In this document: positions 33,369 through 43,908 of the stretch, in pieces | Position numbering within the stretch: position 1 is the first letter of the stretch | How the letters are laid out: each line of letters starts with the position of its first letter | Assembly: GCA_030653545.1 (NCBI GenBank) | Contig: JAURZE010000012.1 | Coordinates: 20,235-84,234, forward strand | Reading direction: 5' to 3' | From: Nitrospira sp. | GTDB lineage: Bacteria > Nitrospirota > Nitrospiria > Nitrospirales > Nitrospiraceae | DNA length: 64,000 nucleotides | Made by a program: the position numbers and the translations under genes | The notes under the pieces: model-generated | What the model was told of the DNA's origin: nothing | Seen by the model: the letters and a program-made list of their open reading frames with translations, nothing else | Database searches by the model: none

Positions 33369-33677
33369 CGGCGGGCCGCGGGGGATGGCTCCCAATCGAT
33401 GGACCACTGTCTGGAGGGACCGGCCGGCTGCGAATGGAAGATAGCTTGAGGGGTCGGCCAGAGAACCGGGCCCTCTGCCGCCGGTGGCCTGCGCATCAAC
33501 GCCGTCGCAGTGCCAGACACAATGGCTCTGACTATGCTGTGCGTGATGTGACGTCCCTTGCGGACAATGGGGTGTCGTCCATTGGGGTGTCAGACTGCCA
33601 TAGGCCGCCGACACCGAGCCCGCAATCCACAGGAGGGCGCAAAGCCCTGCCAACGTGCGCGCGATCGCTCCCGGCAT
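33360..33677 (-). CDS. Small His/Cys membrane protein (copy D)
   Basis: This 105-residue family member has a signal segment (ARTLAGLCALLWIAGSVSAA), a His/Cys patch (HCPQGTSHHAQHSQSH), the variant motif C-V-W-H-C (SHCVWHCDGVDA), a weakly hydrophobic second segment and the tail IPRGPPAV. An ATG twelve codons upstream (33713) is an alternative start, but neither has a strong ribosome-binding site. The one chosen gives a standard signal peptide. It follows the outer-membrane barrel gene by about 50 bp, so they are probably cotranscribed. Confidence 0.65.
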   Translation of the reverse strand: MPGAIARTLAGLCALLWIAGSVSAAYGSLTPQWTTPHCPQGTSHHAQHSQSHCVWHCDGVDAQATGGRGPGSLADPSSYLPFAAGRSLQTVVHRLGAIPRGPPAV

Positions 33678-33726
33678 GACAACTCTTCGATATTCTATCG
33701 CTCGTGCCACCATTGACCTGCGTCGC

Positions 33727-34800
33727 CTATGAGCCGCTCAACAGTTGAAATGATTTCGTGAGCCCGAACACGTAACTGACTTGTTGCTCCAAGTTGCCGT
33801 TGAAATCCCGCATGACCGGAATTTGCGCGATGAAATACATCGACGCATAGTTCCAGAGGTTCAGCATGATGCCGGGCGAATAGGCCATGTAGGTGGAGCC
33901 GGTCGTCGGAATAGCACGGAACCGCACCGTCGGATCGAGCAGAATCGCCGCACCGCCCGGATTGAACTGAAACAAGGAAGCGTCCATCGCATCGTTTTGC
34001 ATCCAGCGGTAGTTCACCTGCTGCGTCAGCACGAACCAGGGCGCCTGCTCGACCGGAATGATGTTGAACCCGGCGCTGAGATTGACCTCATCGCCGAATT
34101 TATAGCCGTCGCTGTTTTTGAGTGTGTGCCGGTAGCTCGCCAACGCGAACTGATTCAGCCGGTGCGGGATGAGTTCGTAGCTCTGATAGATCGACGGGAC
34201 AAATCCAAAATTCCCCTTGCCGATCTGCAAGGTCGACTCGGCCAATGAACCGCCCTGCACCCGCTGCCCGTAGTCGCCCGTCGGCAAATCGACGCCCATG
34301 CCCACGACAATCATGCTGCGGAGTGTCGGCAAGACGTTGTATTTGAGGCTGACGCGCACATCGCCGATGCCTTTGTCACTATAGGGCACCGGCGTCAGGC
34401 CGCCGATCTGGGCATCGGAATTCACTTGTTTGTAGGGCACGGTCACTTGGAGGCCGAATCGCTCGGTCAACCCGTAGTTCATATCCAGGGTGGCGGTGCG
34501 CATGAGGGTGCGGATCTGGTTGGCATTCAAGTTGGCCAGTGTCAGCGTCTTGTTGCCTTGATTGGAAAACGGGATGCTCCCGCCCTGCCCCGACGGTGCC
34601 TCCATCGGCGTGTAGTTATAAATCGCGTTGACAGTCAGTAAGCCGGCCATCGGGACCTGCTGTTGCGATCCGATCACGACGAAGCAACTCACGGAGCCGC
34701 ACGAGGCCTGAACCGAGCCAGGACGCACAGCCCCCACGCTCAGAAAGAGGGCGCCAAGAGAGAGAAGAACGAGCCGACAGGATCGGGAAAGGAACATCAT
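33727..34800 (-). CDS. Outer-membrane beta-barrel protein, phenol-MetA-like family
   Basis: The 357-residue protein has a signal peptide (LVLLSLGALFLSVGAVRPGS), a short CGSVSCFV segment at the mature N-terminus, and then alternating beta-strands with aromatic girdles (TLDMNYGLTERFGLQVTVPY, DVRVSLKYNVL, VVGMGVDLPTGDYG, FALASYRHTL). This resembles the 'MetA-pathway of phenol degradation' barrel family (PF13557), a broad group of putative outer-membrane transporters. It lies between two CxWxC small proteins (copies E and D). The two N-terminal cysteines may form a disulfide. Substrate unknown. Confidence 0.72.
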   Translation of the reverse strand: MMFLSRSCRLVLLSLGALFLSVGAVRPGSVQASCGSVSCFVVIGSQQQVPMAGLLTVNAIYNYTPMEAPSGQGGSIPFSNQGNKTLTLANLNANQIRTLMRTATLDMNYGLTERFGLQVTVPYKQVNSDAQIGGLTPVPYSDKGIGDVRVSLKYNVLPTLRSMIVVGMGVDLPTGDYGQRVQGGSLAESTLQIGKGNFGFVPSIYQSYELIPHRLNQFALASYRHTLKNSDGYKFGDEVNLSAGFNIIPVEQAPWFVLTQQVNYRWMQNDAMDASLFQFNPGGAAILLDPTVRFRAIPTTGSTYMAYSPGIMLNLWNYASMYFIAQIPVMRDFNGNLEQQVSYVFGLTKSFQLLSGS

Positions 34801-34831
34801 GGGTCTCACAATGGTTGAGGTGATGGCACCG

Positions 34832-34859
34832 GAGAGGCCGCGGGCTTCCACCGCCTCTC
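34832..34859. terminator. Hairpin after copy E gene
   Basis: GAGAGGC (34832-34838) pairs with GCCTCTC (34853-34859), 32 bp past the copy E stop codon. No T-run. Confidence 0.4.
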
Positions 34860-34890
34860 TGGGTATTTCAATTGTCGTGAATCGAAGAAA

Positions 34891-35199
34891 TTAGCTGAGG
34901 AGCGCGGGAGGTCCGCGGAAGAAGCGGGAGACGGATGAAGTAGTGGCTACGCGATCACTGTGCTGTGTATCGGCCAGCTCGACGAACTGCAGAGATGAGC
35001 TAAAGACCACCGCCGCCGTGTCGATGCTCTGACCGGCAGCACATTCCCAGGCGCACAGACCGGTGGAATGCGTGCCGGCCTGATGCTTCGCATGGTGATC
35101 GGCATGGGCGACCGCCGGCACTGCCAGGAGCCCGTTCACGAGCACGAGACAGAGCAGCAGCGACCAGACCAACCAGGATTGTTTCAATCTCACCATCAT
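34891..35199 (-). CDS. Small His-rich CxWxC membrane protein (copy E)
   Basis: The 102-residue family member has a signal segment (WLVWSLLLCLVLVNGLLAVP), a His patch (HADHHAKHQAGTH), C-A-W-E-C (TGLCAWECAAGQ), a middle region of moderate hydrophobicity and the tail FFRGPPALLS. It starts 6 bp after the TlpA copy 2 stop and lacks a clear ribosome-binding site, pointing to translational coupling. This repeats the TlpA-small protein pairing seen at 28 kb. Confidence 0.72.
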   Translation of the reverse strand: MMVRLKQSWLVWSLLLCLVLVNGLLAVPAVAHADHHAKHQAGTHSTGLCAWECAAGQSIDTAAVVFSSSLQFVELADTQHSDRVATTSSVSRFFRGPPALLS

Positions 35200-35205
35200 A
35201 AGAAA

Positions 35206-35763
35206 CTATCGAAGCGAGGCCGCTTTAACCGGTTCTTGCTGTTGAATCTTCGCGACCAGGTCGTTGATCATCTGCTCGGTCAGCAAGCCACCCTTGATAT
35301 ATTCCTGCACGCGGCCCTGCTGATCGATAAACACACTCACGGGTAAACCGAACACACCGAACTGGTTCGCCACTTTATTGTCGCGATCCATCAAGACAGG
35401 AAAGGTATGGCCATACTGCTTGATGTGCTCGCGAACTTTCCCTTCGTCTTCGAGTTCATTGATCGCGAGCACGACAAACCCCTTGTCCCGCAACTTGTCG
35501 AAGCTGGCTTGCATGGCCGGCATTTCCGTCGTGCATGGCTTGCACCAGGTCGCCCAGAAATTCACCAACACAACCTTGCCACGGTACTGACTGAGGCTAT
35601 GCGTCTTGCCGTCGAGATCTGTCAGACGGAATTCATCGGCCGGCGTGCCGACCGTCGGAACCCGCGACCCCATGCTCCAGGATTCCGGCAGCCCCGTCGC
35701 TCCTGCGAAGGCGAACGCCAGTGCGGCGGCTAATACATATCGACCGTATCGGGTGCTTCTCAT
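35206..35763 (-). CDS. TlpA/ResA-like thioredoxin, copy 2
   Basis: The 185-residue protein has a signal peptide (YVLAAALAFAFAGATG) and a thioredoxin domain with W-C-K-P-C (NFWATWCKPCTTEMPAMQAS), the EL-E insertion typical of ResA/TlpA (LAINELEDEGKV) and the cis-Pro loop (VFGLPVSVFIDQQG). It should supply reducing power to periplasmic thiols. It differs from copy 1 in active site (CKPC versus CGPC) and in much of its sequence. It is therefore an old paralogue rather than a recent duplicate. It directly precedes copy E of the small CxWxC family. Confidence 0.92.
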   Translation of the reverse strand: MRSTRYGRYVLAAALAFAFAGATGLPESWSMGSRVPTVGTPADEFRLTDLDGKTHSLSQYRGKVVLVNFWATWCKPCTTEMPAMQASFDKLRDKGFVVLAINELEDEGKVREHIKQYGHTFPVLMDRDNKVANQFGVFGLPVSVFIDQQGRVQEYIKGGLLTEQMINDLVAKIQQQEPVKAASLR

Positions 35764-35867
35764 GAAGGCTACTCCTTAAACACTGGCTCCCGCGCTATCA
35801 GCGGAGGATGACCAGTTCGACAACACCTGCACCTATGTATTCAAACAGTGCGCGAGAACAGAGAGAG

Positions 35868-36167
35868 CTAGGCGATTGGAGGAGCACGAGTGGAGCGGAA
35901 TGCGGGAACCACATTATAAGGGGAGAAGAACGACAGCTGGTCGAGCGTCTCAAGCAATGTTGCAAGGGGAGCAACGGGAGCAACAGTTGCATCGTGTGTC
36001 TGACCGGCCGCACAAGACCATGCGCAAAAGACCGACCCATGTGTGGCCGCTTGGTGGTGGCTATGCTGGTTTTCGTGGAGGACCGATTGGGCGGACGCAA
36101 CTCCGCTGATCCCGATCACACAGAAGATCACGAATACTGCAACAAGAGTCTGCCAACGACGAATCAT
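35868..36167 (-). CDS. Small His-rich CxWxC membrane protein (copy F)
   Basis: The 99-residue family member has a signal segment (TLVAVFVIFCVIGISGVASA), a His patch (HENQHSHHQAATH), C-A-W-S-C (VFCAWSCAAGQTHD) and the tail FRSTRAPPIA. It diverges from secA across a 196-bp gap and heads the minus-strand series. It lies 104 bp upstream of TlpA copy 2. A near-palindrome, ATGCTACTC-GG-GAGTAGTGC, lies about 30 bp upstream of its start. Confidence 0.72.
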   Translation of the reverse strand: MIRRWQTLVAVFVIFCVIGISGVASAQSVLHENQHSHHQAATHGSVFCAWSCAAGQTHDATVAPVAPLATLLETLDQLSFFSPYNVVPAFRSTRAPPIA

Positions 36168-36250
36168 AAGTCACAGCCAGGGGAAAGAATGGCTGCATGC
36201 TACTCGGGAGTAGTGCGGAGAGTCAAGACAGACCCTGCCGGATCGCCCTC

Positions 36251-36267
36251 CCTACCTTCCTGGTAGG
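36251..36267. other. Hairpin in the copy F-secA divergent region
   Basis: CCTACC (36251-36256) pairs with GGTAGG (36262-36267) across a 5-nt loop, 20 bp upstream of the predicted secA -10 box. Between divergent genes it is more likely an operator than a terminator. Confidence 0.3.
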
Positions 36268-36286
36268 ATTCGGAAAAAGTTTGCTG

Positions 36287-36292
36287 TATACT
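36287..36292 (+). promoter_or_regulatory. Candidate -10 box of secA
   Basis: TATACT lies 71 bp upstream of the secA ATG. The -35 region at normal spacing (TAGGAT) is poor, so this is supported only by the -10 match. Confidence 0.35.
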
Positions 36293-36363
36293 GCGCGGAC
36301 TATTTTGTGCGGTAGATCGACCTCTCCCGCAAGTACTATCCTAATCACTCGACGACATCCTCT

Positions 36364-39096
<2,733 letters not shown>

Positions 39097-39198
39097 CCGC
39101 ATAACGGCCAGACATGCGCCCACAATTTCAGGCGAAACCCTCCCACACAAATTCGCGAGACGCGCTTCATGCGTATCGCCTTTCTCACTGATTTCACC

Positions 39199-39228
39199 TT
39201 GACTTAGCGAAGGCTGGAAGGCTACTCT
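39199..39228 (+). promoter_or_regulatory. Predicted promoter of midA-nuo operon
   Basis: TTGACT (39199-39204), an 18-bp spacer, then TACTCT (39223-39228). The same 18-bp spacing and TAC-type -10 box were seen for nikR. It lies 26 bp before the first possible start of the methyltransferase gene and is the only evident promoter before the nuo genes. Confidence 0.45.
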
Positions 39229-39254
39229 AGCCCACTTTTTGACCGTCTCGACGG

Positions 39255-40502
39255 GTGAAGTCTACCGGTCGTGGATTGGTGTATTCACTGACGCGCCTTG
39301 TCAGCAGAGAAACGGACTTCTTTGTGACGATCGGGCATCCTGAACTCGTTGCCGCCATGACCGCCGAGATTGCCGCCTCGGGTCCGATACCCTTCGTCCG
39401 TTTTATGGAACTGGCGCTCTATCATCCCCAATTCGGCTACTACATGCGTCCGCCGGAGTCCGGTGCCGAGCGCATCGGCTGGTCCGGCGACTTCTATACC
39501 AGTTCAGACGTCCATCCGATTCTCGGCCAGGCGCTGGCGAAACAGGCGCGTCAGCTCGACGCCATCCTCGGACATCCCGATCCCTTCACCGTCGTCGAGA
39601 TGGGACCGGGAAAAGGCTTACTGGCCAAGCATTTCCTGTCGGCCTGCCGCGTGAATCCGGATGACTCGTTCAGCCAACGCCTCCGCTATGTGCTCGTTGA
39701 GCGAAGTCCGGCGATGCGGGAGTTGCAGCGCCGGAATCTGCTGCACGGGCTCTGCGAGCCGGGCCGCATTACCTGGCTTGAAGGACTCGATTCGCTGGCA
39801 GAACAGAGCGTCACCGGCCTGTGTTTCAGCAACGAATTGCCCGATGCGTTTCCGGTCCACCGAATCCAGATCGAGAACGGCCGGGCGCAGGAAATCTACG
39901 TCGACTATGACGGCACGACATTCGTGGAATGTCTCCGCCCCTTGTCGTCGCCGGAGATCCACCAGTATCTGGACAACCTGAAACTGACGCTTCCGGACGG
40001 CTACCAGACGGAGATCAACACGGCTGCGGTGCGCTGGATGGAACAGGTCGCCCGCGCGATTGACCGCGGCCTGGCGATTACAATCGATTACGGCCACACC
40101 GCGCAGGATCTCTACGGACCCGATCGCGCGAAGGGAACGCTGCTCTGCTACTACTCGCAGATGACCTCGGAAAATCCTTATGAGCGGGTCGGTCTCCAGG
40201 ACATGACCTCCCATGTAGACTTTTCGACCCTCGCCACCGTCGGCGAAGAGCAGGGTCTACGCGTGACCGGCTTTACCAATCAGATGAGCTTCCTGATGGG
40301 GCTCGGCCTGGAAGACGTGCTCTCGAAGATGGATCCCGAAGGCGCCGAGTTTCGCGCGGCCATTCATCTGGTAAGACCGGAAGGGATGGGGCGCACATTC
40401 AAGGTGCTCATTCAGCATAAAGGCATCGAGATGCCGACGCTCGACGGACTGGCCTTCAAGCCGTTCTTCGGATCCGCATTAACGTTGCATCACGCGGCCT
40501 AA
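39255..40502 (+). CDS. MidA/NDUFAF7-like SAM-dependent methyltransferase
   Basis: The 415-residue protein matches the COG1565/DUF185 family: GPIPFVRFMELALYHPQFGY, then the SAM loop VVEMGPGKGLLAKHF, SNELPDAFPV, ITIDYGHTAQDLYG and LTSHVDFSTLA-like DMTSHVDFSTLATVG. The eukaryotic member NDUFAF7 methylates an arginine of NDUFS2 (NuoD) during complex I assembly. Here the gene ends 8 bp before nuoA and probably shares its transcript, strongly suggesting the same role in bacteria. The true start is uncertain: GTG at 39255, GTG at 39324 or ATG at 39357. The family usually begins near the last of these. Confidence 0.88.
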   Translation: MKSTGRGLVYSLTRLVSRETDFFVTIGHPELVAAMTAEIAASGPIPFVRFMELALYHPQFGYYMRPPESGAERIGWSGDFYTSSDVHPILGQALAKQARQLDAILGHPDPFTVVEMGPGKGLLAKHFLSACRVNPDDSFSQRLRYVLVERSPAMRELQRRNLLHGLCEPGRITWLEGLDSLAEQSVTGLCFSNELPDAFPVHRIQIENGRAQEIYVDYDGTTFVECLRPLSSPEIHQYLDNLKLTLPDGYQTEINTAAVRWMEQVARAIDRGLAITIDYGHTAQDLYGPDRAKGTLLCYYSQMTSENPYERVGLQDMTSHVDFSTLATVGEEQGLRVTGFTNQMSFLMGLGLEDVLSKMDPEGAEFRAAIHLVRPEGMGRTFKVLIQHKGIEMPTLDGLAFKPFFGSALTLHHAA

Positions 40503-40510
40503 GGAACGAC

Positions 40511-40882
40511 ATGGGAAACGCCGACGTACCAGCGAACTATCTTCCGATCCTCCTGTTTATCGGGATCGCGATCGCCTTCGGCGCCGTGTCGCTGCTGGCC
40601 GGATGGTTCGTCCGGCCGAGCCGTCCTTACCGCGCCAAGTTGGCTCCTTACGAAAGCGGCAGCCCGCTGTTTCAGGACGCCCGCGTCCAGATCCCGATGC
40701 GCTATTACATTATCGCGATGCTGTTCGTGATCTTCGATATCGAGATCGTCTACATGTTTCCCTGGGCCGTGGCATTTTCAAAGCTCGGGTTCGTCGGACT
40801 CGCGGAAATGGTGACCTTCATCGGCATCCTGGTCGTCGGATTCTGGTACGCCTGGAAAAAGGGAGCACTGGAATGGGACTGA
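40511..40882 (+). CDS. nuoA: NADH-quinone oxidoreductase subunit A
   Basis: The 123-residue membrane protein has three transmembrane helices. The conserved loop between TM1 and TM2 contains [20 protein letters not shown], and TM2 is [20 protein letters not shown] with its conserved Asp-Glu pair. NuoA lies at the junction of the membrane and hydrophilic arms near the quinone channel. It begins the 13-gene nuo series. A 52-bp gap to nuoB contains three GTCAC units in tandem-like array. Confidence 0.96.
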   Translation: MGNADVPANYLPILLFIGIAIAFGAVSLLAGWFVRPSRPYRAKLAPYESGSPLFQDARVQIPMRYYIIAMLFVIFDIEIVYMFPWAVAFSKLGFVGLAEMVTFIGILVVGFWYAWKKGALEWD

Positions 40883-40934
40883 AGAGTGCGGCGTGCATCA
40901 CACGCGTCACCTGTCACGTGTCACGGGGTTGGAC

Positions 40935-41414
40935 ATGAGCTTTTTAGAACGACAATTCGAAGCCAATATCCTCACGACGAATCTGGACGCGGTCGTGAAT
41001 TGGGCGCGGAAGTCGGCCCTCTGGCCGATGACCTTCGGTCTCGCCTGTTGCGCGATCGAGATGATCGCCAGCGTGTCGTCCCGCTATGACCTCGACCGGT
41101 TCGGCGCCGGCGTGTTCCGCGCTTCCCCGCGCCAGTCGGATCTGATGATCATTGCCGGCACGGTCACCCGTAAGATGGCTCCCGTGATCCGCCGGATCTA
41201 CGACCAGATGCCGGAGCCGCGCTATGTGATTTCGATGGGCTCCTGCGCCACTTCCGGCAATCACTACAACAGCTACGCGGTGGTACAGGGCGTGGATCAA
41301 ATCATTCCGGTGGATGTGTATGTGCCGGGCTGCCCGCCTCGGCCGGAGGCGCTGCTGGATGGGTTGCTGAAACTCCAAGAGAAGATTCAACGCGAAAAGG
41401 TGTTTGTGAAGTAA
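40935..41414 (+). CDS. nuoB: NADH-quinone oxidoreductase subunit B
   Basis: The 159-residue subunit carries the terminal cluster N2. The four ligands are the tandem C38-C39 ([10 protein letters not shown]), C104 (MGSCATSGN) and C133 (VPGCPPRPE). All are present. The ATG at 40935 was chosen because the product then begins [15 protein letters not shown], as in homologues. The open frame continues 14 codons upstream without a start signal. Its stop shares one base with the start of nuoCD (TAATG). Confidence 0.97.
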   Translation: MSFLERQFEANILTTNLDAVVNWARKSALWPMTFGLACCAIEMIASVSSRYDLDRFGAGVFRASPRQSDLMIIAGTVTRKMAPVIRRIYDQMPEPRYVISMGSCATSGNHYNSYAVVQGVDQIIPVDVYVPGCPPRPEALLDGLLKLQEKIQREKVFVK

Positions 41415-43168
41415 TGCTGCAAGCGCTGGCCGACAGGCTCGTGAAACAATTTCCGGACGCCGTGCTCTCCGTCGATCTCGATACGGGCCGCGGTGAAATG
41501 GCCGCACAGGTGCGCGCAGCGGACATGCTGACAGTCGCCCGCTACCTGCACGACGAGCCCGAGATGGCCTTCGACCACATTACCGATATCTGCTCGGCGG
41601 ATTACCCCGCAGACCAAAACCGGTTTGAGGTGATTTATCATCTGCTGTCTCTGCCGCACGGCCGCCGGATCCGGGTGAAAGCCCGTGTCACCGAAGACAA
41701 CCCGTCAATCCCTTCGGTGACGAGCGTGTGGCGCGGCGCGGAATTTCTCGAACGGGAAGTGTTCGACATGATGGGCATCATTTTTACAGGCCATCCGGAC
41801 CTCCGCCGGATTCTCATGCCGGAAGACTATGCCGAAGGCTATCCGCTCCGGAAAGATTTCCCCGCGGAGGGCCGCGGCTGGCGCAGCCAGTTCGACTTTA
41901 TTCCGCGCCTCGACGAAGCGCCGGAGGAGATGACCGAAGGCGAGTATTCGGAAGCGGAAAAGAAACCGTTCATTGCCGCGAACGGCGCTCCCGGATCGCG
42001 CCGGCGTGAAGAACTCCTCTTGAACATGGGGCCGCAGCATCCCAGCACCCACGGCGTGTTGCGCGTCGTACTGGAACTCGACGGGGAGCGCATCGTGAAA
42101 GCCACGCCGGATCTCGGCTATCTCCACCGCGGCGTCGAAAAGCTGGCCGAGGGCCTGGCCTACATGCAGGTCATTCCGCATACCGACCGGCTCGATTACG
42201 TCTGCGCCATGGCCAACAATTACGCTTACGTACGAGCTGTGGAAAAACTGCTCGACATCACTATCCCTGAGCGCGCCGAATACATCCGTACGCTGGTGGC
42301 GGAGATGCAGCGCATCATCGGCCACTTGTTCTGGCTGGGCACGCAGGCGCTCGACATCGGCGCCATGACCGTCTTTTTCTGGACCTTCCGCGAGCGGGAG
42401 ATTCTACTGGACCTGTTCGAACAGCTCTGCGGCGCGCGCCTGACGCTCAATTATTACCGGATCGGCGGAGTCGACAGCGACTTCACGCCGGAGCTTGTCC
42501 TGCGGCTGCGCGCGTTCCTGAGCACGTTCCCGCAGAAGGTGGCCGAATACGATTCGCTCATCGCCTCCAACCGCATCTGGATCGGACGCACGAAGAACGT
42601 GGCCGTCATTTCCGGTGAAGATGCGATCAATTTCGGGCTTACCGGCCCCACGCTCCGCGGCTCCGGAGTCGACTACGATATTCGCAAACTGGAACCGTAC
42701 GGAGTCTACGACAAGGTGGAGTGGGATGTGCCACTCGGAAAACATGGCGACACCTACGACCGGTACTGGGTCCGGATGGAAGAAATGCGTCAGAGCGCGC
42801 GGATCATCGCACAATGCCTGGATCAAATGCCCCAGGGGCCCATCATGGCGGATGTGCCGCAATACATCCCGCCGCCCAAGCAACAAGTCATGCGGGACAT
42901 GGAGAGCCTGATCCACCATTTCATTATTTTCACGCAAGGGTTCAAGCCGCCGAAAGGCGAAACCTATTGCGCCACCGAAGCCCCGAAGGGCGAGTTGGGA
43001 TTCTTCATCATCAGCGACGGCAGCCCACGTCCCTATCGATTGAAGATCCGCTCTCCCTCGTTCGTCCACATGGGCGCATTCGATCATATGGCGCGGGGAT
43101 ATTTGATTTCCGACATCATCACAATCTTCGGGTCCTATGACATCGTGATGGGGGAGTGCGATAGATGA
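41414..43168 (+). CDS. nuoCD: NADH-quinone oxidoreductase fused subunits C and D
   Basis: The 584-residue protein joins the 30-kDa NuoC domain (residues 1 to about 185, ending ...LRKDFPAEGRGWRSQFDF) to the 49-kDa NuoD domain (about 195-584: LNMGPQHPSTHGVLRVVLEL, then HRGVEKLAEG, GMR-type end FGSYDIVMGECDR). The HPSTHG motif includes the quinone-site histidine. The NuoC-NuoD fusion is known from E. coli and several other phyla. The D domain contains the arginine region that a MidA/NDUFAF7-like enzyme would methylate. Overlaps nuoB by one base. Confidence 0.97.
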   Translation: MLQALADRLVKQFPDAVLSVDLDTGRGEMAAQVRAADMLTVARYLHDEPEMAFDHITDICSADYPADQNRFEVIYHLLSLPHGRRIRVKARVTEDNPSIPSVTSVWRGAEFLEREVFDMMGIIFTGHPDLRRILMPEDYAEGYPLRKDFPAEGRGWRSQFDFIPRLDEAPEEMTEGEYSEAEKKPFIAANGAPGSRRREELLLNMGPQHPSTHGVLRVVLELDGERIVKATPDLGYLHRGVEKLAEGLAYMQVIPHTDRLDYVCAMANNYAYVRAVEKLLDITIPERAEYIRTLVAEMQRIIGHLFWLGTQALDIGAMTVFFWTFREREILLDLFEQLCGARLTLNYYRIGGVDSDFTPELVLRLRAFLSTFPQKVAEYDSLIASNRIWIGRTKNVAVISGEDAINFGLTGPTLRGSGVDYDIRKLEPYGVYDKVEWDVPLGKHGDTYDRYWVRMEEMRQSARIIAQCLDQMPQGPIMADVPQYIPPPKQQVMRDMESLIHHFIIFTQGFKPPKGETYCATEAPKGELGFFIISDGSPRPYRLKIRSPSFVHMGAFDHMARGYLISDIITIFGSYDIVMGECDR

Positions 43169-43178
43169 GGTGTGTCAC

Positions 43179-43255
43179 CCAGGATGCTCCTGTGCTCGCT
43201 GCCCGCGCACGATGGGAATGTGCTCGGTCAATGCGCGCAGCTTGGAACATCCTGG
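43179..43255. other. 77-bp intercistronic hairpin between nuoCD and nuoE
   Basis: The segment begins CCAGGATG and ends CATCCTGG, a perfect 8-bp terminal inverted repeat. Inner arms also pair: TCC with GGA, and GCTGC/CGCGCA with TGCGCG/CAGC. It fills most of the 121-bp gap before the chosen nuoE start. It may be an interspersed repeat or an RNA-processing/stability element in the nuo transcript. Confidence 0.55.
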
Positions 43256-43289
43256 CCGCCACCTCAGTGAAGAGAAGTGGGGGGAGAAG

Positions 43290-43820
43290 GTGCTGAAGGA
43301 AAAGTACGGAAAAGAAATCGAGGAGATTCTCTCCCGGTACCCCGTGAAACGGTCGGCACTGATTCCATTGCTGTATCTCGCGCAACGTGAGCATGGCTAC
43401 GTGACGGAAGCGGCGATGACGGAAATCGCCGGCTTGTTGAAGCTGACGCCGCCGCAGGTCTATGAGACCGCGACCTTCTACACGATGCTGAACCTCAAGA
43501 AGGTCGGCACACACCATATCCAGGTGTGCAAGTCGCTCATGTGTGCGCTGGTCGGCTCGGACACCGTGATCGGCTGGATCAAGACCAAGCTCGGAATCGC
43601 CCCCGGCGAAACAACGGCCGATGGTCTGTTTACACTGACCGCCGTCGAATGCCTGGCGGCCTGCGGCACCGCACCGATGATGCAGATCAACGACGACTAT
43701 TATGAACGGCTGACGGAAGAGAAGGTCGACAAAATCCTGGCAGACCTCCGGACCAACGGAACCAGCCCGTTGAAAAGCGGCCCCTATATGTGGCCGGAAT
43801 CAGCGAAACCGGGAGCGTGA
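43290..43820 (+). CDS. nuoE: NADH-quinone oxidoreductase subunit E
   Basis: The 176-residue subunit has the thioredoxin-like [2Fe-2S] (N1a) fold with ligands C80 and C85 (VCKSLMC) and C121 and C125 (ECLAACG). I chose the GTG at 43290 because GGGGGAG lies directly upstream. The product then begins with the family's N-terminal helix (LKEKYGKEIEEILSRYP). An ATG at 43170 would include the hairpin region and is unlikely. NuoE with NuoF and NuoG forms the NADH-oxidising module. Confidence 0.94.
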   Translation: MLKEKYGKEIEEILSRYPVKRSALIPLLYLAQREHGYVTEAAMTEIAGLLKLTPPQVYETATFYTMLNLKKVGTHHIQVCKSLMCALVGSDTVIGWIKTKLGIAPGETTADGLFTLTAVECLAACGTAPMMQINDDYYERLTEEKVDKILADLRTNGTSPLKSGPYMWPESAKPGA

Positions 43821-43890
43821 AGCGTGAAGCGTATCTCGTCGTTCGCAAATAGGAACCGGTCCGGATCGCGCTTCACGAGCGACGCTTCAC
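43813..43890. repeat. Inverted GTGAAGCG repeats between nuoE and nuoF
   Basis: GAGCGTGAAGCGTGAAGCG at 43813-43831 and, in inverse orientation, CGCTTCACG plus CGCTTCACG units at 43868-43890 could form a hairpin across the 88-bp gap. The first copy overlaps the last codons of nuoE. Confidence 0.5.
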
Positions 43891-43908
43891 GAACAACGGG
43901 TTGTTGAG

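Noticed and set aside
43170..43289. Extension of nuoE to an ATG at 43170
   Set aside because: The added 40 residues are unlike NuoE and cover the hairpin. The GTG at 43290 has a strong ribosome-binding site and the family N-terminus.
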